Shown: positions 33,533 through 41,460 of the stretch, piece by piece
How positions within the stretch are numbered: the stretch's first letter is position 1
How the letters are laid out: the number at the start of each line of letters is the position of its first letter
Origin: DASUPK01 sp963815665
GTDB lineage: Bacteria > Actinomycetota > Thermoleophilia > Solirubrobacterales > 70-9
Assembly: GCA_963815665.1 (NCBI GenBank)
Contig: CAWFHN010000018.1
Coordinates: forward strand, 22,481-86,480
Direction of reading: 5' to 3'
Length of the DNA stretch: 64,000 nucleotides
Notes under the pieces: generated by a model
The model's input: the letters and a program-made list of their open reading frames with translations, nothing else
The model's database searches: none
Told to the model about the DNA's origin: nothing
Position numbers and translations under genes: made by a program

Positions 33533-34362
33533 TCGTGCTGGCGGCGCTGGCCGGCGGACTGGTGGCCGTCGCCGTCCGCGAGGCGCTGATCTCGGCGCCG
33601 CGCCTGGCGACCTGGCTGCGGATGTCTGTCGCGCCTCTTGGTCGCGCCGGCCGCGAGGGATACGCGCCCAGCGCCGAGGAGCAGCGGCGCCTGGCCATGC
33701 TCGGCAGCGGCGCGATCGCCGCGACCGCCCTCCTGATCGCTGGGCCGGGCCCTCCGGCCGTTGCCGCGGCGGCGGGGCCGTGGTGCGTCGGCGCGCTCGT
33801 CGCACGTCGCAGAGAGCGCTATCGGAGGGCGGTCGAGCGCTCGGTCCCGGACGTCGCGGGTGCGATCGCCGACGCGATTTCGGGCGGTCACTCCGTGCGG
33901 GGCGCCCTGGCGGCGGCCGCCGGGTCGCTCGAGGGCCCGTCCTCGGCCGAGCTGGCCAGGGTCGCCGCCGACCTCGAGCTCGGCTCATCCACCGGTGACG
34001 CCCTGGCGGCGATGCGCGGCCGGCTGCGCTCCGAGCGCGTCGACGCCCTGGCGACGGCCCTGTTGAGCCAGCAGGTCACGGGTGGAGACGTGGCGGCGCT
34101 GATGCGCCGGATCGCCGCCGCCGCGGCGGAGCGCGATCGGGTCGACGACGAGGCTCGCGCGGCGACCACCCAGGCGCGCTTCACCGGGCTCCTGGTGGTC
34201 GCGCTGCCGGCGGGAGCGGCGCTCTTCGCCGAGCTCCTGCAGCCGGGGTTCGTCTCGAGGGTCCTCTCCGAACCGGTCTCGGCCGCGATGCTGGTCGCGG
34301 CCGGCGGCCTGCAGATCATCGGGTTCGGGCTGATTCGCCGCCTGGGGAGACCGGCCGAGTGA
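33514..34362 (+). CDS. tadB: Type II secretion F-domain protein TadB
   Basis: 282 residues from ATG 33514, with GGGAGGGG upstream; the start lies 19 nt inside the end of cpaF. Several membrane segments (N-terminal about 5-23, about 62-85, C-terminal about 220-265) flank the T2SSF domain with RSVPDVAGAIADAISGGHSVRGALAAAA. It is a platform protein of the Tad machine that couples CpaF to the pilus. Its stop overlaps the start of the next gene (GTGA). Confidence 0.88.
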   Translation: MGQPALIVLAALAGGLVAVAVREALISAPRLATWLRMSVAPLGRAGREGYAPSAEEQRRLAMLGSGAIAATALLIAGPGPPAVAAAAGPWCVGALVARRRERYRRAVERSVPDVAGAIADAISGGHSVRGALAAAAGSLEGPSSAELARVAADLELGSSTGDALAAMRGRLRSERVDALATALLSQQVTGGDVAALMRRIAAAAAERDRVDDEARAATTQARFTGLLVVALPAGAALFAELLQPGFVSRVLSEPVSAAMLVAAGGLQIIGFGLIRRLGRPAE

Positions 34363-35195
34363 CGGCCGTCCTCCTGCTCGTCGCGTTCGCTCTCGTCCTG
34401 GGCCTCGCCGCGGCCAGGGAGCTCATGCCCGCCGGCCGGCCCTCTTCCCACGACGGTCCGGACACGTCGGCACGGCCGCCGGGCGTCGCGTGGGCTGCGC
34501 TCGCCGCGCTCGACTTGCGACTCGGCCTCACCGCCAGACTCACCAGGGCGGGACTCGCCGACCGGATCTCCCCCGAGGCCCTGATCGCGGCCAAGCTCGG
34601 CGGGGCTCTGGCCGGGACCCTCTGGGCGATGATCGTCGCACCCGCGGCTCCGAGCAGGCTCGGCTGGATAGTGGCGATGGGGCTCCCCGCGGCGGGGTTC
34701 CTGGGGCCCGACGCGTGGATCGAGCGGCGTGCCCGCCGGCGCCTGCGTGCACTCCGGGCCGGGCTTCCCAATGCGCTCGACCTGCTCGCCGTCGGGACCG
34801 CCGCCGGGCGCAGTCCGCTCGCGGGCCTGAGCGAGCTCGGCGCGGGGGAGGGGCCGCTCGCCCGGGAGCTGGCGATGCTCTCGGCCGAGAGCTCCTGTGG
34901 CCTCCCCCAGAGCGAGGCGCTCGACTCGCTGCGGAAGCGTGCACCGGTACGCGAGGTCTCGGCGATGTGCGGGGTGATCGAGCGCTCCCGCCGTTACGGC
35001 TCACCGCTCGCCGACCAGCTGCGCGAGCAGGCAACCGCGCTGCGCGGGATCCAGCGACGCCGCATCGAGGAGCAGGCCGCCCGCGCCGCGCCGAAGATTC
35101 AGCTGGCCGTCGCCCTGCTTCTGGTCCCCTCGGTGTTGCTGATGATCGCCGCAGGCCTCCTGGCCAACATCGATCGCTTCATGGCGGGATTCTGA
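34359..35195 (+). CDS. tadC: Type II secretion F-domain protein TadC
   Basis: 278 residues, GTG in a 4-nt overlap with tadB. N-terminal transmembrane segment, two hydrophobic helices in the middle and a C-terminal membrane helix (VALLLVPSVLLMIAAGLLAN). The T2SSF domain carries LRAGLPNALDLLAVGTAAGRSPLAGLSEL and LREQATALRGIQRRRIEEQAARAAPK. Second platform protein of the Tad machine, partner of TadB. It is the last gene of this group; the next gene is on the opposite strand. Confidence 0.88.
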   Translation: MTAVLLLVAFALVLGLAAARELMPAGRPSSHDGPDTSARPPGVAWAALAALDLRLGLTARLTRAGLADRISPEALIAAKLGGALAGTLWAMIVAPAAPSRLGWIVAMGLPAAGFLGPDAWIERRARRRLRALRAGLPNALDLLAVGTAAGRSPLAGLSELGAGEGPLARELAMLSAESSCGLPQSEALDSLRKRAPVREVSAMCGVIERSRRYGSPLADQLREQATALRGIQRRRIEEQAARAAPKIQLAVALLLVPSVLLMIAAGLLANIDRFMAGF

Positions 35196-35202
35196 GGTCC
35201 GA

Positions 35203-35421
35203 TCAGACCAGATCGTCCGGGTGGCATCGCAGGCAGGCGCGAAAGCCGTCGCTCCGCGCCGCGTCGGCGCTGCGGTAGAAGCGGACGTTCTCGCGCTTCG
35301 GCATCCGCGCCGGGCAGCCGGGCCTGCAATAGACCCCTGTTGAGGTGACAGCGGCGAAGAACTCGCCCGCGTGGCTCTCGTCCCTCGTCTCCATTGCTCG
35401 ATAGCGCCGCTCGAAGTCCAT
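35203..35421 (-). CDS. Stand-alone Ada-type metal-binding domain protein
   Basis: 72 residues from ATG 35421, with a near-perfect AAAGGAGG site. The whole protein is the N-terminal zinc domain of Ada: the CRPGC and CLRC cysteine pairs are all present, in TGVYCRPGCPARMPKRENV and GFRACLRCHPDD. In Ada the first of these cysteines takes methyl groups from phosphotriesters and the protein then activates repair genes through an AraC domain, which is absent here. It may be a methyl-sensor or a simple zinc protein. A long imperfect palindrome lies 13 nt upstream of its start. Small but well supported. Confidence 0.8.
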   Translation of the reverse strand: MDFERRYRAMETRDESHAGEFFAAVTSTGVYCRPGCPARMPKRENVRFYRSADAARSDGFRACLRCHPDDLV

Positions 35422-35433
35422 CTGGCCTCCTTT

Positions 35434-35472
35434 GGTTCCTGGTTCGCTGGTTGAACGAGCGGACCTGGAACC
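35434..35472. repeat. 39-bp imperfect palindrome
   Basis: The outer GGTTCC/GGAACC arms and an inner GGTTCGCT/AGCGGACC pair form a near-symmetric element; about 32 of 39 positions match the reverse complement. It lies between the zinc-ribbon gene and the Ada-domain gene, just upstream of the latter's Shine-Dalgarno. It could be an operator or a leader hairpin. Confidence 0.55.
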
Positions 35473-35492
35473 ACGTGAGATGACGCGCGGGG

Positions 35493-35690
35493 CTAGCGCG
35501 TGAAGCGGATCGGCTCGAACTCGTAGCCGCAGTGGTCGCAGACCCGCTTCGCCAGCGGGACTCGCCTTCCGCAGCGGTGGCATGGGCGGGTCGGCCCCCG
35601 GTAGACGACGCTCGCGAAGACCAGCAGGACGACGAGACCGAGGGCGGCCAGGCCGAAGCTGGTCAGGTTGAGAATGATCGCGGGGGTCAA
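35493..35690 (-). CDS. Small zinc-ribbon membrane protein
   Basis: 65 residues. A TTG start at 35690 is assumed; no better start is in frame. One transmembrane helix (about residues 6-28) followed by a cytoplasmic zinc ribbon with two CxxC pairs (PCHRCG and VCDHCGYEFEP). The family is unknown, but such one-helix zinc ribbons are widespread in actinobacteria. It lies upstream of the Ada-domain gene on the same strand, with 71 nt between them. Confidence 0.65.
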   Translation of the reverse strand: MTPAIILNLTSFGLAALGLVVLLVFASVVYRGPTRPCHRCGRRVPLAKRVCDHCGYEFEPIRFTR

Positions 35691-35721
35691 GGTGGGGGAC
35701 GGACGCCCGGAGGTCCTTTCG

Positions 35722-35739
35722 CTGCAACCAGAGTTGCAG
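35722..35739. repeat. 7-bp inverted repeat in the divergent gap
   Basis: CTGCAAC and GTTGCAG are perfect complements around a 4-nt CAGA loop, 32 nt upstream of the zinc-ribbon start (minus strand). Possibly an operator or a small hairpin. Confidence 0.35.
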
Positions 35740-35786
35740 GATCGGGGTCGGTCCGCGCCGTTTTCTCACCGGATCGGCGGCGCCGC

Positions 35787-35808
35787 AAACCGCATCGGAA
35801 TGCGGTTT
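35787..35808 (+). terminator. Hairpin upstream of mraZ
   Basis: AAACCGCAT and ATGCGGTTT form a perfect 9-bp stem around CGGA, followed by T on the plus strand and preceded by A's, so it could act as a terminator in either direction. It may insulate the mraZ promoter. Confidence 0.45.
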
Positions 35809-35878
35809 TCGGGGTCCAGCCGGCCCGGGTAGCAATTCCGTCCGACGGATTCGGTGCAATGCGCCCGCCCAATCTGTG

Positions 35879-35911
35879 TTGCAAAGTGGGACAGAGTGGG
35901 TTAGCGTGGCG
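35879..35911 (+). promoter_or_regulatory. mraZ promoter with three MraZ boxes
   Basis: Three direct repeats lie 10 bp apart: GTGGGA (35886-35891), GTGGGT (35896-35901) and GTGGCG (35906-35911). This is the GTGGG-N4-5 box array known to bind the MraZ octamer. They fall within a candidate promoter, TTGCAA (35879-35884), 17-nt spacer, TAGCGT (35902-35907), so MraZ should repress its own operon. The leader of about 85 nt to the TTG start shows no other clear element. Confidence 0.75.
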
Positions 35912-35995
35912 AACAGAGTTGGTCAATAGGGCCGGGGTGATGAGGCTCCTCCCACCTCACCACCCCGGCCCGCTCCGAACTCAAGGGCGCCCCAC

Positions 35996-36439
35996 TTGTC
36001 GTTTCTCGGTCAGTACGAGCACAATCTCGATGCGAAGGACCGTCTCACGGTCCCGTCGAGGTTCCGCGCGGCTCTTGCTGATGGAGTCGTTCTAGCCAAG
36101 GGCCTCGACCCCTCCGTCTGGGTGTTCGCGCCCGGCGGCTACGAGAACTTCACTAGGACCTTCCTCGGCGAGACCAACCCGCTGGGCAAGCGCGGGCGCA
36201 TGCTCCGGCGTCACTTCCACGGCGGCGCCTTCGACGACTCCCTGGACTCCGCGGGCCGCATACGCCTGCCCAAGAAGCTGATCGAGCACGCCGGGCTGGG
36301 GGAGGGACCCTGCGTGATCGTCGGATCCGACGACTGGTTCGAGGTCTGGAGCGCCGAGCGCTGGGCCACCTACGAGAAGGAAATGGACGCGGAGGTCTCC
36401 GATGTCGCGGAGAACCTCGCCGAGAGCGAAGGAGGCTGA
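35996..36439 (+). CDS. mraZ: Transcriptional regulator MraZ
   Basis: 147 residues from TTG 35996: SFLGQYEHNLDAKDRLTVPSRFR is the standard first MraZ half, and the second DxKxR-type half (SLDSAGRIRLPKKL) follows. The two AbrB-like half-sites form the DNA-binding surface of the ring-shaped oligomer. It is the first gene of the dcw cluster and represses it by binding the GTGGG repeats upstream. The start codon is supported by alignment to the invariant F-x-G start of the family. It lies 1 nt before the rsmH start codon, so both are probably on one message. Confidence 0.92.
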   Translation: MSFLGQYEHNLDAKDRLTVPSRFRAALADGVVLAKGLDPSVWVFAPGGYENFTRTFLGETNPLGKRGRMLRRHFHGGAFDDSLDSAGRIRLPKKLIEHAGLGEGPCVIVGSDDWFEVWSAERWATYEKEMDAEVSDVAENLAESEGG

Positions 36440-36440
36440 G

Positions 36441-37457
36441 ATGGCCACCGCTACACACCGCGTGGTGGGCCCAAAAAGGGCCGGACTGGCCGATTCAGCG
36501 AACCTTTCCTATGTGCCCCAGGAACACGACCCCGTACTGGCGACCGAGCTGATCGACGTCCTCGACCCGCGTCCGGGCGAGACCTTCGTCGACTGCACCT
36601 TCGGCGGCGGGGGCCACGCCGGGTTGATCGCCCAGCGGATCGGCCCGGAGGGCGAGTTGATCGCCGTCGACCGTGACCCCGCCTCCGAGGCCCGCTGGAC
36701 CGAGTTTGCCGCCGACGCGCCCTCGCGGACGCGCTTCCTGCGCGCGGAGTTCGTGGCGGCCCTCGAGGGCCTGCGCGGCGAGGGCGTGCGCCCGGACGGG
36801 ATCGTCTTCGACCTCGGCATGTCCTCGATGCAGGTCGACGCCTGGGAGCGTGGTTTCTCCTACTCCTATGACGCCCCCCTCGACATGCGGATGGACCCGA
36901 CCCAGAGCCTCTCGGCGGCCACCGTGGTCAACGAGTGGCCCCAGGACCGCCTGGCGAACGTGATCCGCGAGCTCGGCGAGGAGCGCCGCGCCGGCTCGAT
37001 CGCGCGCGAGATCGTCAAGCGTCGCCCGATCGACACCACCTCGCAGCTCGTCACCGCGATCAAGGCGGCGATTCCGCCGTCGGAGCGGTTCGGGCGCGGC
37101 CACCCGGCAAAGCGCACCTTCCAGGCGATCCGGATCGCCGTCAACGGCGAGCTCGACGCGCTCGACCGCGCCTTGCCGCTCGCCTGGGCGATCCTGCCGA
37201 CCGGTGGGCGCCTCGGCGCGATCTCCTTCCACTCGCTGGAGGACCGCCGCGTCAAGCGCTTCCTCGCCGATCGTGCGCGCGGCTGCGTCTGCCCGCCGGA
37301 GCTGCCGGTCTGCGTCTGCGGGCGCGAGCCCGAAGCCGATCTGCTCACCAAGCGGGCGATCGCCCCCGGCCCTGAGGAGCTGGAGCGCAACCCCCGCGCG
37401 TCGTCGGCGCACCTGCGCGCGGCGCTCAAGATCCGCGAGGCGGAGGAGGCCGGCTGA
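36441..37457 (+). CDS. rsmH: 16S rRNA m4C1402 methyltransferase RsmH (MraW)
   Basis: 338 residues from ATG 36441 with an AAGGAGG site. Conserved SAM-binding start VDCTFGGGGHAGLIAQRIG, then the catalytic-pocket segments IVFDLGMSSMQVD and GERRAGSIAREIVKRR-type stretch, and the C-terminal FHSLEDRRVKRFL signature. Known: N4-methylates C1402 of 16S rRNA. Second gene of the dcw cluster. Its last base is shared with the next ATG (TGATG), so translation is coupled. Confidence 0.95.
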   Translation: MATATHRVVGPKRAGLADSANLSYVPQEHDPVLATELIDVLDPRPGETFVDCTFGGGGHAGLIAQRIGPEGELIAVDRDPASEARWTEFAADAPSRTRFLRAEFVAALEGLRGEGVRPDGIVFDLGMSSMQVDAWERGFSYSYDAPLDMRMDPTQSLSAATVVNEWPQDRLANVIRELGEERRAGSIAREIVKRRPIDTTSQLVTAIKAAIPPSERFGRGHPAKRTFQAIRIAVNGELDALDRALPLAWAILPTGGRLGAISFHSLEDRRVKRFLADRARGCVCPPELPVCVCGREPEADLLTKRAIAPGPEELERNPRASSAHLRAALKIREAEEAG

Positions 37458-38236
37458 TGGCCGCCGCCGCGACCGCCCGCAGCGCTTCGGCGCCCGCTGC
37501 CCGGCCGGCACCCCGCCGCAAGCCGCGGTCGCGCCGGACCTCCGCCCGTGTGCCGCGCCAGGCGCCGGCTCGCGTGATGCGACCCGCCGTCGCGGGAGCG
37601 GCGCTGCTGCCGCAGGCCGCCGTGCGCAGCGTCGGCGCGGTCCGGGACATCTCCGATTCGAGCCTGATCATGCGGCTCACCCGCGGCCGCGGCTGGATCG
37701 CCGTCCTCTGCGCGCTGCTCGGCGGGATCGTCGCCCTCAACGTGGTCAGCCTCAGCCTGAACGCGGGCGCCGGGGCGACGTCGCTCCGGATCGACGAGCT
37801 CAAGACCCAGATCTCGGCCCTCAACGCGCAGATCGACGAGCGCCTCTCCGCCAGCAAGGTCGAGGCTGAGGCGTCGCGGCTCGGCCTCGCGGTGCCCGAT
37901 CCCAAGGCGATCACCTACCTGAGCGCGAGCAACGGCAGCGCCGAGCGCCTCGCCCACCTGCTGGGCACGGACAGCTTCCTGATGGCGCCGAGCCTGCCCT
38001 CGAGCTATCCGGCGAACGGCGAGTCCTATGCGCCGGTGGCGACGTCCTCGGCCCCCACCTCCACGACGACCACCTCGCCGAGCCCGACCGTCAGCACGAC
38101 TGCGCCCGCGACCGGCACCACACCGAGCACCGGCACGACATCGAGCACCGGCAGCGGATCGGCGAGCGGGGCGTCAGCGGGGAGCGGAAGCTCCAGCGGG
38201 TCCTCGGGCAGCTCGACCGGAGGCGTCGGCCTCTAG
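37457..38236 (+). CDS. FtsL-like division protein with long Ser/Thr-rich tail
   Basis: 259 residues, ATG sharing a base with the rsmH stop. The cytoplasmic N-terminus is Arg/Ala-rich (about 78 residues), then a transmembrane helix (about 80-103, WIAVLCALLGGIVALNVVSL), then an extracytoplasmic heptad segment with SLRIDELKTQISALNAQIDERL. The position between rsmH and ftsI and this topology match FtsL, a bitopic partner of FtsI, FtsW and FtsQ. Odd: the last 70 residues or so are Ser/Thr/Gly-rich low complexity, a wall-spanning or glycosylated tail not normal for FtsL. Sequence identity to FtsL cannot be shown by eye. Confidence 0.75.
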   Translation: MAAAATARSASAPAARPAPRRKPRSRRTSARVPRQAPARVMRPAVAGAALLPQAAVRSVGAVRDISDSSLIMRLTRGRGWIAVLCALLGGIVALNVVSLSLNAGAGATSLRIDELKTQISALNAQIDERLSASKVEAEASRLGLAVPDPKAITYLSASNGSAERLAHLLGTDSFLMAPSLPSSYPANGESYAPVATSSAPTSTTTTSPSPTVSTTAPATGTTPSTGTTSSTGSGSASGASAGSGSSSGSSGSSTGGVGL

Positions 38237-38244
38237 GGGCTGAG

Positions 38245-39903
38245 ATGCGACTGATAGATCGCCGGCTCGGGCTTCTCTTCTGCGTCTTCTGCCTGATCTT
38301 CTCATTCGCGATCGCTCGCTCCTTCTGGCTGCAGGGGGTGAAGGGCGGCTCGCTGCGAGCCGAGGCGCGCAGCCAGCAGGTGACGAGGGTGACCATCCCC
38401 GGGGAGCGCGGCCGGGTCCTCGATCGCAACGGCAAGGTGTTGGCGGCGTCCGAGGACGCCGCGGACGTGATCGCCACGCCGTACCAGGTCGACAACCCCG
38501 GTCAGACCGCGCTCCGCCTTCACGAGGTGCTCGGCGTGCCGACCGCGGACCTCCTCAAGTCCCTCTCGGACCGCAGCTCGGGATTCGCCTATCTCGACAG
38601 GAAGGTCGACCCCGACGTGGCCGCCAGGGTCAAGAAGCTCGACATCACGGGGATCTCAACGGTCCCCAACAGCCGCCGGCTCTACCCGCAGGGTCAGCTG
38701 GCCTCCCAGGTGATCGGCGCCGTCGGCACCGACAACCGGGGTCTGACGGGTCTCGAGCACTCCGAGAACAGCGTTCTGGGAGGCGCCAACGGCGAGCAGG
38801 ACGTCGTCCACGACGCTCTGGGACGCCCGCTGCGGATGGAGACGGTCAGCCCCGCCAGCGTCGGGGAGGACGTGCAGACCACGATCGACGCGGCGATCCA
38901 GGACAAGACCGAGCAGGCACTCGACGACGCCGCGCAGCGCTACAACGCCCAGGGCGCGACGGCGATCGTGATGAACCCGAACACGGGCGAGGTCCTGGCG
39001 ATGGCGAACACGCCGGGGTTCAATCCCGAGGACCTCCAGAACGCGACCTCGAATGAGCTCGAGAACCGCGCCACGGGTTTCACCTACGAGCCCGGCTCGA
39101 CCTTCAAGGCCTTCACCGTAGCCTCAGCCCTCGAGGACCACGTCGTGACACCGCACTCGAGCTTCTTCCTGCCATCGGAGATCCACGTCTACGACCGCAC
39201 GATCGGTGAGGCGGAGCCACGTCCCCCGGAGACGCTGACGACGGCCCAGATCCTGGCCCAGTCCTCGAACGTCGGCGCCGTCACGATCGGGCTGAAGGAG
39301 GGCGCCGACCGCTTCTCGCAGTGGATCAACCGCTTCGGCTTCGGCCGCACCACCGGCCTGGACTACCCGGGCGAGGAGCGTGGCATCGTGCCCGCGCGAG
39401 ACAAGTACTCAGGCTCGACGATGGGCAACCTGCCGATCGGCCAGGGCCTCGCCGTGACGCCGATGCAGATGGCGACCGCGTACTCGGCGATCGCCGACGG
39501 CGGAATCCTGCGCCGCCCGACCTTGATCAAGGACGTCGGCGGGCATCCCACCAACGAGAACACGGACCCGCACCGGGTGATCAGCGCCAGGACGGCTGCC
39601 CGGCTGCGGCGGATGCTCGAGGGCGTCCTGGAGCCGGGCGGAACCGCATCGTCGGTGAGCGTCCCCGGATATGTGCTGGCGGGCAAGACCGGTACCGCGC
39701 AGAAGGTCGAGAACGGCACCTACTCCGACAGCCGCTACGTCGCCTCGTTCGTGGGCTTCGCGCCCGCCGCGCATCCCAAGCTGCTGGTCGCCGTGGTCGT
39801 CGACGAGCCCCAGTACGTCCATGTCGGCGGTGCGGTCGCCGCGCCGGTCTTCGGGCAGATCGCGTCCTTCGCGCTGCCCTACCTGGGCATCTCGCCGCGC
39901 TAG
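38245..39903 (+). CDS. ftsI: Septal peptidoglycan transpeptidase FtsI (PBP3)
   Basis: 552 residues. N-terminal transmembrane helix (about residues 8-28), a pedestal domain with RGRVLDRNG, then the transpeptidase domain with the nucleophile in PGSTFK (Ser285, Lys288), the SSN motif (QSSN), and KTGTAQ (Lys481). All three penicillin-binding motifs are intact. Class B PBP; known role is cross-linking of septal peptidoglycan with FtsW as glycan polymerase. It starts 8 nt after the FtsL-like gene and is followed by murE after a 45-nt gap. Confidence 0.95.
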   Translation: MRLIDRRLGLLFCVFCLIFSFAIARSFWLQGVKGGSLRAEARSQQVTRVTIPGERGRVLDRNGKVLAASEDAADVIATPYQVDNPGQTALRLHEVLGVPTADLLKSLSDRSSGFAYLDRKVDPDVAARVKKLDITGISTVPNSRRLYPQGQLASQVIGAVGTDNRGLTGLEHSENSVLGGANGEQDVVHDALGRPLRMETVSPASVGEDVQTTIDAAIQDKTEQALDDAAQRYNAQGATAIVMNPNTGEVLAMANTPGFNPEDLQNATSNELENRATGFTYEPGSTFKAFTVASALEDHVVTPHSSFFLPSEIHVYDRTIGEAEPRPPETLTTAQILAQSSNVGAVTIGLKEGADRFSQWINRFGFGRTTGLDYPGEERGIVPARDKYSGSTMGNLPIGQGLAVTPMQMATAYSAIADGGILRRPTLIKDVGGHPTNENTDPHRVISARTAARLRRMLEGVLEPGGTASSVSVPGYVLAGKTGTAQKVENGTYSDSRYVASFVGFAPAAHPKLLVAVVVDEPQYVHVGGAVAAPVFGQIASFALPYLGISPR

Positions 39904-39948
39904 TGCCGGCGGGCGCGCCGTGAGGTCCGCTCCTAGAATCGCGTCGGG

Positions 39949-41460
39949 ATGGAGCTGGGTGAGCTGATCAGGGCCTCGAGCGTCGGGGCGGAGCTGCGCG
40001 GGGATTCCTCCGCTGAGATCCGCGATCTGGCCTACGACAGCCGCCGAGTGAGCGACGGGACCCTGTTCTTCTGCTTCCCCGGGGAGAAGACGGACGGGCA
40101 CGATTTCGCCCCCGCGGCCGTCGAGGAGGGAGCGGCCGGCCTCGTCGTCGAGCGGCCGCTCGACCTCGAAGTGCCTCAGGTGCAGGTCGACGACGCGAGG
40201 GCGGCGATGGCGCCGATCGCGGCGACCTTCAACGGGGACCCGACCTCCGAGCTGGCGGTCATCGGGATCACCGGGACCAACGGCAAGACGACCACGGCGT
40301 TCCTGGTCAGGCACCTGCTCGAGGCTGCGGGAAGGCGGTGCGGGCTGCTGGGGACCGTCCGGCAGGTCGTGGGCGGCCAGGCCGAGGAGGTCGAGCGGAC
40401 CACGCCCGAGGCGATCGACCTACAGCGGACGTTCAACCGGATGCTCGAGGCGGGTGACAGCGCCTGCGCCATGGAGGTCTCCTCCCACGCGCTCGTCCTG
40501 CACCGCGCCGATTCCATCGATTTCGCCGTCAAGGTCTTCACCAACCTGAGCCAGGACCACCTCGACTTCCACGCCGACATGGAGGACTACTTCGCGGCCA
40601 AGCGGCTGCTGTTCTCGGGTGAGGGCGGTGTTCCGCAGATCGAGCTCGAGGGCGGCATCTCCGTGGTCAACCTCGACGACCCGTACGGCCAGCGGCTGGC
40701 GGAGGAGCTCTCGACGGGGGAGCGCGGCGACTGCATCACGTATTCCGCGGCGGGCGGCGCCGCCGATCTGAGCGCGCGCGGCGTCAGCTTCGATCCGAGC
40801 GGTTCCCGCTTTCTCTGCATGTCACCCGTGGGCGAGCTCGAGGTCGAAACGCCGCTCCCCGGCGACTTCAACGTCTCCAACGCACTCGCGGCTCTCTCGG
40901 TGGCGCACGCGCTGGGGCTCGACCTTCGGGGCGCGGCCCGGGCGCTCGCCTCGGCCGAGCAGGTGCCGGGGAGGTTCGAGTCGATCGACGAGGGCCAGCC
41001 GTTCGGCGTGATCGTCGACTACGCGCACACACCGGACTCGCTCGAGAACGTGCTGGCCGCTGCGCGACGGCTCACCGGCGGGCGCCTGATCTCCGTCTTC
41101 GGCGCCGGCGGCGACCGCGATACCGAGAAGCGCCCGCTGATGGGCAAGGCGGGCGCCGAGCTGTCGGACATCGCGGTGGTCACCTCCGACAACCCCCGCT
41201 CCGAGGATCCGGACGCGATCATCGACCAGATCCGGGGCGGGATCCCCGCGGAGCCGCACGCCGAGGTCCTGGTGGAGGCCGACCGCCGCGCCGCCATTGC
41301 GATCGCCCTCGGCCGCGCCGCCGACGGCGACTCCGTCGTGATCGCGGGCAAGGGTCACGAGCAGGGGCAGGAATTCGAGGACGGACGCAAGATCCCCTTC
41401 GATGACCGCGACGTGGCTCGCGAGGAGCTGCGTCGCCTGGCCGCGAGCCCGGCAAGTTGA
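39949..41460 (+). CDS. murE: UDP-MurNAc-tripeptide synthetase MurE
   Basis: 503 residues. Mur ligase P-loop GTNGKTTT (about residues 109-116), the catalytic carbamylated-Lys region, and the C-terminal SDNPRSEDP motif near residue 413. DNPR is the family marker for meso-diaminopimelate as the substrate, so the wall is predicted to be DAP type. Starts 45 nt after ftsI and its stop overlaps the murF TTG (TTGA). Cytoplasmic step adding the third stem residue. Confidence 0.95.
   Translation: MELGELIRASSVGAELRGDSSAEIRDLAYDSRRVSDGTLFFCFPGEKTDGHDFAPAAVEEGAAGLVVERPLDLEVPQVQVDDARAAMAPIAATFNGDPTSELAVIGITGTNGKTTTAFLVRHLLEAAGRRCGLLGTVRQVVGGQAEEVERTTPEAIDLQRTFNRMLEAGDSACAMEVSSHALVLHRADSIDFAVKVFTNLSQDHLDFHADMEDYFAAKRLLFSGEGGVPQIELEGGISVVNLDDPYGQRLAEELSTGERGDCITYSAAGGAADLSARGVSFDPSGSRFLCMSPVGELEVETPLPGDFNVSNALAALSVAHALGLDLRGAARALASAEQVPGRFESIDEGQPFGVIVDYAHTPDSLENVLAAARRLTGGRLISVFGAGGDRDTEKRPLMGKAGAELSDIAVVTSDNPRSEDPDAIIDQIRGGIPAEPHAEVLVEADRRAAIAIALGRAADGDSVVIAGKGHEQGQEFEDGRKIPFDDRDVAREELRRLAASPAS

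Noticed and set aside
32354..35195. Type II secretion or type IV pilus identity instead of Tad
   Set aside because: The ATPase has the CpaF-type N-domain, and two short T2SSF proteins in tandem are the Tad pattern.
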